Part shown: positions 28,209-40,162 of the stretch, piece by piece
Layout: the number at the start of each line of letters is the position of its first letter
How positions within the stretch are numbered: position 1 is the stretch's first letter
NCBI GenBank assembly: GCA_020310875.1
Contig: CM035444.1
Span: 111,693,795 to 111,757,794, forward strand
Source: Ceratopteris richardii
Lineage: Eukaryota; Streptophyta; Polypodiopsida; Polypodiales; Pteridaceae
Length of the DNA: 64,000 nucleotides
Direction of reading: 5' to 3'
The notes under the pieces: model-generated
Database searches by the model: none
Seen by the model: only the letters and a program-made list of their open reading frames with translations
Told to the model about the DNA's origin: nothing
Program-made: the position numbers and the translations under genes

Positions 28209-31200
28209 TTACAAATTGGGGTCGGGGGGTTTATTACAGGTCTTAGGCTGCCAAATGCAGTGGATGGGCTTTGCTTTCGGTTTCGTAGAGACACTAGAGA
28301 GCTTTCTAGGTGTCGCGGTTTGAAAATGAGGCCTTTTAGGGACCCATTTACAAGTGATTACATGCGTGCTCTTGGGTCTTGGTGTGTTCCTGAGTGTTGA
28401 GAACGAGTGAATACTGGCTGTATGCGTAGATGGGTTATGCTGTATAGGTTGTGGCCTCGGCGTAGCTACTTGCGCCCTCAAGCAAGCCTTAGGCACCCAA
28501 ATTTGTCTTGATTGTGGACTAGCCTTCATCGACTTCTTGGGCACCCAAATAGATGTCACTTTAGCAGAAGAATTTCTGAAAGACTTCTTATTGGCTTCGT
28601 GTTGTTGGTTACTAGTAAGAGGTTTTGCTCGTGTGGTTGTCGTGAGTGCAACCGGGTGTTCGCCTTTCCGCACCCACACTTGGTTTACTTTCTGGGACAT
28701 TCTGCTGCGCAGGTACTTTTGATTTCTGGCATAGGTAGTACTCTGCTTCTTCTGTCGTGGATCCACCTTTGGTTGCTGCCTCCTTCTAGCCTTTGGAAAA
28801 GAAGGGAGTTCCGTTGCATCGCTGACTCCTTTTTTGCGAATATCATTCCTCTGCAACACATAGTTTTGGACAAGAACAACATGATCATCTTCATGTGTAC
28901 CCCTGGAAGGACCAGGAGTCTGTGCCTTTCCTAGTTCCTTGAGTGCTCCATTGTCTAATTCTACTGTAACTCGACTATGATTGACCCAAACCTGGAGAAG
29001 TCCACTTCTTAGGTTTAAATTGACTGCTTGGTCATAGATCCAATCTTGACCCAAGACAAGAGGTTCAGTGAGATCCTCATCTTGACACACTAGTACTTTA
29101 ACAGTCATTTCCTCATCATGAATGTAGAGGGGAAGTTCCACCTCGCCCATGCAAGGGGTTTCCACGCCTCCCAATCCTATGAGATATGCTTCCACAGGAT
29201 TGACAGTTAACTTTAACTCTTGACAGTAAGACACTCTAACAGCACTAGTGGCTGCGCCTGAGTCAATCAAGGCTCTTACGTTCCTTGCACTCTTTCCTTG
29301 TCCTATATCTAGTGTTATGAAAGGACGTCTATCAATTATCCTATGCGAGCTTGTTCCTGCAACTTTACACATGGCCATAGGATATCCTTGATCTGCATAG
29401 TCATTCGCTCTAGGCTGATCTCTACCTTGCCTTCGTAACTTCATCCTTCTGATGCGTTCTAAAGCTTCTGCTTGAGCTTCTTCTCGAACTCACTTTTCTT
29501 CCTCTTTGCGTTTTTTAGCAGTGTTGAGTCGGCTGAGCATTTCCTCCGTGAGGGGTTCCTGATACAACTTGACTCTGCAACCGCTAATATAGTTTGGGAG
29601 GATATCACCCTCTAATGTGGCCAATTGTACTGCTCCACTCGTGGAGATCCTGTTGATGATCATAGGTCCGTAGCCTCTCTTTTCTAGCTTCCTTGCGTGT
29701 TGTTTCAGTGTATAGACTAAAACTAGATCTCCTGCTTTCAAACCTTTATCCTTCACATGGGCATCGAAGTATGCTTTCTGTCTCTTCTTGGCTGCATATA
29801 TTCCTGTAGCGGCTCTCAGTCTTGTTTCTCCTAATCGTTCAAGGTCAAAGATCCTAGAGGAGAGCTCATGATCTGTCCATTCGTGTTCTTGTGCTACTTT
29901 CAACGTAGGTATTAAGAAGTCCAAGGGTAGCACAGCGTTTTGGCCAAATACCATCTGAAAGGGGGTGGCTTGGAGTACCGTTTTGTAGGCAACTCGATAT
30001 GCCCAAACACCATGGTGTAGCTGTTTGTCCCAATCAGAGTGTATAGTGTTCACTAATTTCGTCAGTACATTGCATAAGATCTTATTAGTGCTCTCAGCTT
30101 GTCCATTAGCTTGAGGGTGATAAGGGGCAGACTTCTTGTGTATTACCAAGAATTCTTGGAGTAGATTTTCAATCACTTCGTTCAAGAAATGAGTGCCTCT
30201 ATCACTCACAAGAATACATATCTTGTGAATACATTCTCAAACAAGAATTTAGCAGTTGTCTGAGCATCATTCTTTGTCGTAGCTTTTACCTCTACCCACT
30301 TAGTTAGATAGTCTGTTGCAACAATGATGTATTCTGCATGAGAACCCTTAGCTGGGGGATTAATAGGGCCTACGAAGTCTATTCCCCACTTAGAGAACGC
30401 ACGTCCACCCATCATAGGTTTCAGTGGCATCTCGTCTTTACGTATAGGATACTGAGTTCTCTGGCAAACGTCACACCGTTTCACATAGGTATGTGCGTCC
30501 ATGTGAAGGGTCGGCCACCAAAAACCCGCAAATAGTATTGCCTTGATCACCCGATCTGGTCCAAAGTGTCCTCCTGCTACACCTTGGTGAGCAGTTTCCA
30601 AGATCTTGAGATATTCACTTTCATGGACACATAGTCTCAAGTAACCATCTTTACCACGTTTGTATAGATTATCGCCAATGAGAGAGTAATCCTGGGCTTC
30701 TTGTTCTAAACTCCTTTTCCTAGCCAGAGTCATGTCTGGAGGGAATGTTTTCGTCCTCAAGAAGGATACTAGAGGTTCACTCCAATCTGGCACAATGGAC
30801 ACTTGATAAAGAGTGGCGTGTTCCACAGGTGGTTTAGTGCAGCAGATTGGGCACTCCTTGCACAACTTTTGGACATCAGCTTCCATAGTTGGCCAATGTA
30901 CTCCGAGTCTCTTTAGGGTTTGTAAAGTTCGTTGCTTTGAATGGTGTTGCTCTAGTGCACCTACATGTGCTAATTGCAACCATTTAGCGTACTCATCCTC
31001 TTCTACACAACAAGCCAAGATCCCTTGATCTGTGTGCTTGTACATACTTCCTGCCATGATGTGGTACTTTTGGGCTTTTACAACTTCTCTATTCCGTGTG
31101 TTTACCACTGGATGGTTAGGCCCATATGTCAATACTGGTACTAATGGCTTGGCCCACTGCGATACAACTTCCAAATTAAACAAGTAAGCATCAGGAAGAT

Positions 31201-34200
31201 CATCCGATACTCCTTGTGGGGCTTCTCCAGATGTGAGCCTAGAAAGATGATCAGCTCTCAAATGAGTCCTACCTTTCCTTACCACAACTTCAAAGTCATA
31301 TTCCATGAGCAAGAGAAACCATCTCACTAATCTTCCTGTATTGCATGGCTTGTTTACGAGGTATAACAAAGCTTGATGATCCGTAAAAAATTTAAACTTA
31401 TTTGCAAGCAAATAGTGTCTAAATTTCTTAACTGCATATACCATGCCTAAGCCTTCTCGCTCTGTAGTGGTGTAATTCCGTTCAGCCGCATTCAACTGTC
31501 TACTGGCATAGGCAATTGGAAGATCCATATTACCTTCACCAGTAGGTTGTGCAAGCACACATCCAATGGCATAATTGGATGCATCCACATGAACATGGAA
31601 TGGCTTATTCCAATCTGGTGTGGTCAAGATTGGTGCTGAACACAATCTTCGCTTAAGCTCTTGGAAGGAATTCTCACATTCATCCGTCCACTCAAAGTTA
31701 GTCAGAAGTCCGTACATGGGCTTTGCAATGACAGTGTACATGTGTATAAATCGTCGGTAATAACCACAATGCCCCATGAAAGCTTGTACTTCCTTGACAT
31801 TCTTTGGCCTAGGTAGCTCTGCTATAGCTCTCACTTTCTCTTCGTCCGTAGATATGCCATTCTTTGACACTATGTGTCCTAGAATCTTGCCTTGCCTGAC
31901 CATGAAAACACATTTTTCTGGGTTCAGGCAGACTTGATATTCTCTACATTTGTCAAAGATTTGTCTGAGTTCAGGGATATGGGTTTGTCTAATGTTGGAA
32001 TGAGCACAAAGATCATCAACATAGACTTCTAAGTTTTTCCTCAGGAACTCTTTAAATACATGGCACATCAGCCTTTGGAAGGTAGCTGGTGCATTGGTAA
32101 GCCCAAATGGCATTACTCTAAAGGCAAAAATGCCCCATTCTGTGGCAAAGGCTGTCTTATGCTGATCCTCTGGAGCTATGGCTACTTGATTGTAACCCGA
32201 AAATCCATCAAGGAAGCTGTACACTTCCTTGCCTGCCACTCTTTCTAAGAGATGTTCTGTGATGGGAAGCGGATAGTTATCTCGAATCGTGGCTGCATTA
32301 ACCTTTTTCAAGTTAATACACACACGCAGCTTGCCATTTTTCTTGGGCACCACTACGATGGGGGATACCCACTCAGTGTGCTCAATTTCGTAGATAAATC
32401 CAGCTTCAACCAGTCTATCTATCTCTTCTTTGATCTTAGCAGCGTAATTATCGTTATATGTATAGGGCTTTTGCTTAGAAGGTTTAGCATCTGAGGTCAT
32501 GGGAATGGTGTGTGAGCATATGTCCGGGTCAACACCTTTCAAATCCTTGTAACTCCAAGCGAATACATCTCTGTATTCTCTTAGCAAGGCTATCAACGCA
32601 TGCTCTTCTTCCTCTATTAGGTCATGGCCTATGTACGTACATCTCTCCTCTCCTTCTTCTAGGGCCACTACTATTTTCTTGGTAGTTTCTTTGTTATCAT
32701 AGGCCTCTCCCGATTGTGCCTCTCGTTTAGGCATTCTTATCATGAATCTCCTGTCATCTATCTCATATTTCCTAAAAATTTTTGGGACCTCAAACAAAGA
32801 TTCTTCCTCTTCTGGTGAGACTTCTCTCTTCTTTTGTTTCTTTCCTTCTTCCTTTGGGCTCACATGTGTTGTTAATCTTACGTCATTTGTAATCTCTCCA
32901 TGCCTCTGGGGTTGAAATTCTACTTCATGGAAGTATTCTTCATCTGATGCAAATGGTGGGTCCATAATGATAGACTCGAGATCGGAGTCACTTGCATCCT
33001 CAAATGCATCAGGGCTAGGTTTGCATTCTTCTAGAACTGCCTCTCCCATGATTGGCTCTATGGAGAAGACTGAAATGTCATAGCCATCCTCATCACAGTG
33101 AGGTGTCCATTGTTCTTCATTGATGGCTACATCCATTGTTGCTAAGATTTCTGCCCAGCCATGGGGTTCAAATTCCTCGTCAGGAAAGACTACGGGTGCA
33201 TAGGCTGGGTCTTGAATGGGTCTATGAGTTTCGTTTGCACCCATTTCTCTGGCCTTTTCTCTCTTCTCTTCCTCTACTGCTACTTTGCACATCCATAAGT
33301 GGGTGTCTTCATGCATCCATGAGGATCCTGACCCTATGGAATGCACAGATTCCGTATCATCTTTGGCTCTATGGATGGGATTCCACTGGATAGGAGGTAC
33401 ATCTCTATGAGAGTAATCTTTGAGATTGACTTTGGTCGTAACACCTAAGTGTTGCAGGTACAAAGAATTGGTTCCCCAATCCTGTACCACTTGCAACTGT
33501 CGCATAAATGGTCTTCCCAAAATCATCTCATAGGCATGATTTTTGCTGAAGTCACATATAGCAAAGCTATGCTCAAACTCAACACCACAAGTGGTGAGAG
33601 TTATTCCTTCTAGCAATCCTAAGGGTCTCTCTATGTGACCATCGGCCATTTGCAATTTCATCCTCGTTGGCCTGAGTGCTGGCTTGCCCCAACGCTTCCA
33701 AAGGGAAGTAGTGGCAATTGCAACTCCTGCACCTGAGTCCAAAATTGCCTTGGTGGTGTACTCCTGATAGGTGATGGGAAGATAGGTGTTCCCTTCTTCA
33801 CCTTCACACATATCTCCTATCTTGTCCAAGGGAATTTCTGGCACTATCCTATGGGATCCTACCCAGGAACGAGGTTTTGCAACTTCAGTCACTTGACTAG
33901 CTACACATTTCCGCGCTTTTGGTCTATCCTTAGGCAGTTCTTCCAAAGTGAGATCGCGCTGCGCCTTGGTGTTCTTTACTACCTCCGTGTTCCTTGATAT
34001 GACTGAGTCGTCGTTCCTTACCATGACTGTGGGTGCTCTCATACATGTGGACTTTGCTTCCCATGGGCCTGTGAAGTGGGGTAGCTCTTGTATGGAATTA
34101 GACTCAAAGTCCAATCTCTCGTGCGACTGAGTACTCTCATGTTCCCCGTAAATAGATGGGATGTCTTGTGGGAATTGATCGTGTGCATCATCCACAAGTT

Positions 34201-37200
34201 CAAAAGGAGGGGCAACTTCACTTTCGTTATCCCATTTGTCTCCTTGAATCTCTCGTAGGAAGTCTGGTGCAAACCGATTCATAGAAGAAGAAGTATCTGG
34301 CTCCGTAGAGTTAGGCACATAAGCAACCTGGGAAGGAGGGCTTATTCTATCGTTGACTGTCTCCTTGTTCTCATAGATGGCTGGAGCACAAGCTTCCTGG
34401 GAAGGATTACTTATTCTATTACTCTTCCGAGCAGGCTCATACGCTCCCTGAGAAGGAATGTAGGCAACCTGTGGAGGTACGTAAGCTTTCGAGGGAGGCT
34501 CATCTGCCTTTTGGGGGGGAAGATAAGCTTCTTGAGGAGACACATGGGCTTCCTGAAGAGGCTGGCTTATCCGTTCCCTTGCCCTTTCCTTTCTTTGAGG
34601 GGCAGGTTCCTTTTCTGACTGTGCAATTAGCCTCTCTATTCTTCCTAGCAGTCCGTCAAAGTGTAGCTGCGTCTTAGCTGAGCTAGAGATATTAAAGAGG
34701 CGGCTAGCTTCAAACATGGTTTGAGCCAATTCCACCATCTTAGCACAAATTTTAGTTCGTTCAAGCTCTAGCTCGGCTCTAGGGTAGCACTTTTCATGAT
34801 CAGTTATGGTTGGTCCTTGGATTTTGGCCTGATATGCTTTAAGCATCATGTTTAGGTCCTCGGGAGTGGGATCGGCCAATACTGATCCTACTCTAGGGGG
34901 TGGTGGGATTTGATGAGGCGGTGGGGGAGGTGGTGGGTCGGATGGAGATGGGAGTGGTGGTGGTGGAGTAGTGTGAGAGGGAGTTTGAGTTGTGAGTTCG
35001 GTTATTCTGGCTCTTGTTTCTCTTACGCTTTCCTCGAGTTCACTCATCTTTTTAGCCCATTGTCTTTTCATTCTTTCCCGACTATCTTTCCAAGCTCTAG
35101 TCCTTTTCTTGGTTATGCTCTCTCTTTCACTAGCCTCGGGGCCCTTTTCCTGACCTACACCCTGGTTTTGCTGCAGTGCTTGGGCTCTAGTGACTACCTG
35201 TACTGGTGCAGTGGAAGTCACGCTCCCTGTGGAGTCTACCACTAACCCAACAACGTTGATAGGAGTGATTTTTGGCATGTTATTGGGATTCTTTGGGCAA
35301 TCTCGTAAGAGATGCTCTTTTCCACAGTCTTGGCAAAAGCCTTGGATCGTCACTGACTGGGGTTGTGTAGGTGGAGGCAAGGGACAATCACGAATGAGGT
35401 GATCTCCTTGGCACCTGTAGCACGGTCCTCTTGGGAATGGAGGTCTTACTTGCCTAGGTTGAGGCCTAGGGTTGGGGTTTGCATACATGACATTCGTGTA
35501 ATCTGACTCCCAACTTATTTCATTTGGCTCTTCACTATAGTAGGACTCACCATGTTCAGGAGACTGCATGTAGTAGGCCTGGGGACTATCGACATGTGTA
35601 GAATCAAAGCTATGGTCACTGAGGTCATTTTCAGAAAGCAAGGATGTTACAGGGACTAAGGCTCTATTCAGGTTCTCTTCTGCAGCAGTATACTTTACCG
35701 GAATCACATTAGCTGGGTTTGGAGGCTGTTGAACTAGCACCGGTTGGGGTCTTTGTTGGGCCTGATATTGTGGTTGGTAGGTTTGTTGGGGTCTAGCATA
35801 TTGTGGTGGTGGATTCTGGTTCTGGTATCTGCCTTGTTGGTAGGGCTGAGGGTAGGGTTGCCTAACTGCCTGCTTGTTGTATGGGCAATCTTGTGCGGTG
35901 TGATTGGTGTATCTCCGTTCTATGGTGCAGTACTGGCTACTAGGATTTACTTGGGGCTGAGCCATAATAGGGCAGACATTCGCCATATGGTCACCACCGC
36001 ATGTATAGCACCTTTTCACAGGGGCAAACCTTGGGATTTGTTTGCTAGTTACACCTAATTTCTGAGCTACTTTCTCTGCGAGTTCCTCAATTGATGTGGA
36101 TTGCGTGGAAGAGTGACTAGATGCACTATCTGAATCTTTGTAGATTTTGGAGAGCTCTAGTTCTTCCCCTAGGTTATCTTCAATGTCAATGCACATGCGT
36201 ACACACTCTTCTATAGTCCTAGGGTCCTTCAGATACACATAGGATCTCAATTTTGTACTCAGCAATCCATCAAGGAATAAGGCTACTTGTTTGCCAGATG
36301 TGGGTAGCTCCGAAACAGGGCATCTTTCGAGATATTGTCTAAATCTTCTTCTTGCCAATCTTACAGTCTCTTGGGGAGTCTGTTTGAAGCTGTGAATCAA
36401 TGAGGAGGTATTGTGTCTTATGCCACTCTTAGAGAACTCTACAATGAAAGCTTCTAGGAGTTGGTCTATACACCTGAATTGTCGCTCATCCAATGGCTGA
36501 AACCATGTAAGTGCTGTGTTCCTAAGGGTTAGACCGAAGGCATTGTACTGCGTGAATAGATCCTCCACCTGTTCAGCTCTCAAGACTTGCTTGAACTCCG
36601 CCACATGATCATAGGGATCTCCTGTGCCATCGAAGTAATTCTTCATGGACTTAACTAGCTGAGTCAGTCTCAAAGTTCTTGTGTGCTCTCTAGGTCTCGG
36701 CAGAGGGAATCCATCCACATTTCGTTGGTTCCTGTGAGCTCTAAGCACCTCAGGTTCTACCCTATTCGTCTCCGTCCTCGTTCTTTCACTGCCCGCTGGG
36801 CTAGCAAAGCTGACTTCTGGTCTATCTCTACTTCTGTCTCTTTGCATTCCATGAGCTTGGGATGTTCCAGCTGTAGGGTGACCATAGGATACGTTCGATC
36901 TTGGTTGGGGGAAAGCAAATTCACCTTTCCAAGTGTAAGCATGTCTATCATTTTGTGTCACCACAAAGATCCTCTCCGAAGTGTGATCTAAGTAGGTCAC
37001 TCTGCCTGGGCTATCAGGATCCTTAAACTCGTAGATCATGATATTTCCTATATCAGTTGGCTGATTAGATTTATACCTCCAAAAGGCTTCGTCAGTTTCT
37101 CGATTGAGGAGCAACTCTATGCTCTTGTTGTCCTGGGGAACCCACTCAGGTGTGATAATCCTAGTGAGAACAGATTTACCTCGAGGGGTTCTAGGTTCTA

Positions 37201-37681
37201 CACCCATGTTCCCTTGTTCCAAGTCACCTAAGTCCGCTTCTGAGATTACGTTTCCAAATTCATCCGTCCTATCTGGGTGACTGGTGACTACATATATGGT
37301 TCCTTCTTTGTCCAGGTATGCACCGTTTTCAAACTTGACAGCTGGGTGCTCTAGTCCAATGGATTGGTCAGGGTTTTTAATCTGGACCACGGATCTTCCT
37401 AGGCCGTCCTCATAGGTGCTAGCACCTAATCGGTTGGTCCTAAGGTATTCCAGCTGTGTTTTGTAAGGGCCTTCCACCCTGTACAAGTAAGGCACTCCTG
37501 AACTTCCCGTAGGTCTGTCCATGCCTTGAGACATCTCTGACTCACTGGTCTCAGAGCTAGGGTAGTACGAGTGGTGGCTCAACTGCTGGGCCCAAGACCT
37601 AGCAGTGTGGTTAACACTAGCCTCTGAAGATCTAAGGCTTTGTCTCTCCCTTACTAGATGTCGTCCTGATCTAAGGTTCAT
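28209..37681 (-). pseudogene. Gag-pol polyprotein of element B, nearly whole but broken
   Basis: ATG 37681 (MNLRSGRHL) is the first in-frame ATG. An unrecognised N-terminal domain of about 300 residues precedes the retrotransposon gag domain (36630-36150); knuckles, Pro-rich linkers, protease (DSGAG, near 33750), reverse transcriptase with YVDD, RNase H and two H2C2 modules follow. At about 30206-30230 a change of net minus 10 bases, just before the second catalytic Asp of integrase, shifts the frame. A TGA at 29490 (Arg in A) interrupts the lysine-rich stretch after integrase. The last 411 codons (29444-28209) hold the second protease (DSGAA, LGQDW) and the Trp-repeat tail. Without these two breaks the polyprotein would be about 3,150 residues, far longer than a usual plant gypsy gag-pol (about 1,400-1,800). 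Confidence 0.95.
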
Positions 37682-39504
37682 ATGCCTATCTAAGTAGCCC
37701 AATTCTTTGCCCAGAGTATAACCTCGTTGCCGATCAATTGGTATCAGTCACTTGATCCTTTTTAGTTGTTTCTCATGTTTAAGGTCTTGTCTAATATTAC
37801 GTCGTCAAGAATACTTGAATGTTCTTCGTACTTTCAGGTTGATCGTTCCACGTTAGGTCCTTTTCCTTTATGTTATCGACAGTATAGAGATTAGGTTTTT
37901 AGCTTGAACTTGAGTTTTTAGGTAGTCTTCAACTTGACACCTGCCTATCGTCGCCCTGACTTGCTCCTACCTCTAGTCGTCCTTAGCCTAAACTATGAAT
38001 TGACAGAGGGGGTTAAAAGTTTCCAACCTTTTGTTTCCTGCTTAGTTGCCCTTGAGTGCCCAGGAAGTGTGTTCCCAAGCTTGCACTTACACTTGCTTAG
38101 AACGCCTTTTGATGCTCTCAATAGATCTGTAAAAGTTCCAAAGTTAGCTTAAAGATTTAAATTCCAAAGACAGAACCAATGATTTTCATTCCTGTAGCAC
38201 AAACACAAACTTGCATAGTGATTTTTAGGAAAACAATTCTAGAGACCCCTGACTTTGATCCCCCTAGGTATGGTCAACTTCAAAATACTCTATTTGAAAA
38301 TCAACGCATTATCTTTATAAAAAATAGTTGAGGGCGTGTAGTATATGTCACGAGCTTTCCAACAAGCCCTAGAGCTCAAAAAATTGATTTTGTATGAAAA
38401 AGTTATGACTGTTCAGGGTTTAGGGGGTTAAGATAAGATTCAATCTGGCCGACAGATCCTAGGATTTTCTCCAAATCACAAGTGTAGGAACCTCACAAAA
38501 TGCTAATGGATTGACAAAAATGCCACAAAATGTTTTCCCAAACTTGAAATAAAAATCCCTAATTTTTTGGCCGAAAAGCCTGTCAATCGCGATCGACAGG
38601 TCTGTCAATCGCGATCGACAGAGGTGTCCGTCGGGGCTGTCAGTCGCAATCGACAGTGTCAATCGCGATCGACAGAGTCGATCGTGGCTGTCAATCGCGA
38701 TCGACGGTATCAATCGCGATCGACGGTATCAATCGCGATCGACATGTTTTCCGGTTTTTTCGCCGAAATTTCAGTCAATCGGGGGCCTATCAGTCGCGAT
38801 GGACACGTGGCTACGCGTAAAAGTCAATCAATCGTGGAATTTCAGTCGATCGCGATCGACGGTGTCAATCGCGATTGACAAATGTATCGGTCGTGGCTGT
38901 CGATCGCGATCGACGGTATCAATCGCGATTGACAGGGTCCTACGTGGCAGTCAGTCGATCGTGGAGGTCTGTCAATCACGATTGACAGAGTCTGTCGGTC
39001 GCGATTGACAGAGGCTATCGATCGCGATTGACAGAAAACCTCAGAATTTTTCTACTATTTTTAATGTTTTAGGATGTGCTCTTTGTGCTTGTTCTAGTGG
39101 TGCACTCAATTTGGTAAAAGACCAAAAATTTCTGTCAGTCGCGATCGACAGAAGCCTGCGACCGCGAGACAGTTTCGTCGAGTTTCGTACCTGCGCAGAA
39201 AGTTGGGGATGATGATACGGCAAGAACCTGCAATGAAACTCAAGAAACATGCAAAATCCGCACACACAATATCGCTCTCTCGCTCTCTCTCACAAGTGAA
39301 ATGAGGGAAATGAGGTGGGGAAGGTGATATGATCAAAAAACAGAAATTTTCGCGATGATGGAGATGGAGGTGGGAGATGGTGATGATGATGATGGAAATG
39401 AAGATGGAGAAGAAAGTAAAAGAAAATCGATGAGAGTGAAGAAAATACCTACAACTCCAACGCGTCAACTCTACGTCTTACCATCACACGCTCGTCCTCA
39501 AAGC
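37682..39504 (-). other. 5' leader of element B
   Basis: This is the 1.8-kb untranslated region between the primer site and gag. No convincing protein frame is seen. The gag-proximal 850 bp are alignable with C's leader (for example the CGTCGTCAAGAATA segment at 37800). A minisatellite occupies 38580-39034, and a purine-rich GATGGA-type stretch lies at 39353-39420 near the primer site. The splice donor for ORF2 RNA should be here, but no single site stands out. Confidence 0.8.
38580..39034 (-). repeat. Minisatellite of near-palindromic TCGCGATCGA units in B's leader
   Basis: About twenty degenerate copies of a unit around CTGTCAATCGCGATCGACAG are packed in 455 bp, with spacers of variable length. 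Some stretches are strictly periodic at 19 bp (around 38700-38745). Each unit is close to its own reverse complement, so the RNA could form a row of short hairpins. One further copy stands at 39132-39151. Confidence 0.9.
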
Positions 39505-39526
39505 TCGATCCCCGGCAACGGCGCCA
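39505..39526 (-). other. Primer-binding site of element B, tRNA-Asp(GTC)
   Basis: The plus strand reads TCGATCCCCGGCAACGGCGCCA, the 3' end of plant tRNA-Asp including CCA; the element strand is its complement. It lies 8 bases from the 5' LTR. A tRNA-Asp primer is known for Athila-type elements. Confidence 0.92.
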
Positions 39527-39534
39527 AAATTTGG

Positions 39535-40157
39535 TGTAGCTCAGTGATGAGTAGCACCTCCTTTAATGTCAATCCAGGAAGACGTGAGGATGGTATGAAG
39601 ACCTCGAGCAAGTGGTGGCACAAGTGCGTGAGTGAGAAGCACACTAGCATGCACACACCTACACACACACGCGCACACACGGCAAGACAAAGAGGGAGAA
39701 TCAATGGAGTTCTTAGATTACTTTCAAAAAGCTCTTATAAGTTTATTTCAATTACAATCTAACCTCAAAAATGAGCTCTCTAGCTCTTTTTATAGTTTTT
39801 GGCTAAGTTTTGGCCCTGTCCAGACCTAGTGTCCGGCCTAGTTAAAAATTAGGTTCCAGGGCTTATTTGAGGGCTCAAACGATATCTAAAAAATACGAAA
39901 TTTGGCAGGTAGATACTTCTAAAGCTCCTCAAGCTCAAGGACTCCTTGGCTTGCACAAAATGGAGCTACGAAAAGATGAATTGGTATTTACAATGGTGTT
40001 TAGTGATGAAAATCACTTTGAATGGGTGTAAAGGAGTTGAAAATTTAAAGGTTGCCTTAGTGCTAGATCTGCGTGAGTGCTCGTACTTGCTTCTTCATGA
40101 GGAAAATTACTGGCCTATTTGCCAGATCTTCGTTGACTCCCTTGTCTGCTGCTAACA
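39535..40157 (-). repeat. 5' LTR of element B (623 bp)
   Basis: Same length and nearly identical sequence to 23330-23952, with three substitutions seen by eye. It ends at TAACA 40157, followed by the ACACC target copy. Confidence 0.95.
39788..39794 (-). promoter_or_regulatory. TATA box in the 5' LTR of element B
   Basis: TATAAAA on the minus strand, conserved context. This copy would drive the genomic RNA of B. Confidence 0.6.
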
Positions 40158-40162
40158 ACACC
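40158..40162. repeat. Target site duplication of element B, right copy
   Basis: ACACC, identical to 23325-23329. On the element C strand it is GGTGT, within the RNase H codons. Confidence 0.9.

Larger units (their letters stand above)
23330..40157 (-). mobile_element. Element B: complete 16.8-kb OTA-type retrotransposon, inserted in C
   Basis: All parts are present on the minus strand: 5' LTR 39535-40157, tRNA-Asp primer site, 1.8-kb leader, gag-pol, ORF2, polypurine tract and 3' LTR 23330-23952. Both LTRs are 623 bp. The 5-bp ACACC on both sides (23325-23329, 40158-40162) is the target duplication. Taking B and one copy of the repeat away makes element C's RNase H frame continuous. The reading frames carry stops and frameshifts, so B is complete in structure but defective in coding. 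Confidence 0.98.

Noticed and set aside
38580..39034. Array of short palindromic repeats with spacers, CRISPR-like at first sight
   Set aside because: Repeat and spacer lengths vary, units are degenerate, there are no cas genes, and it lies in the leader of a plant retrotransposon.
39505..39526. tRNA-Asp sequence as a possible tRNA gene (also 48984-49002)
   Set aside because: Only the last 19-22 bases of tRNA-Asp are present, directly beside an LTR; these are primer-binding sites.
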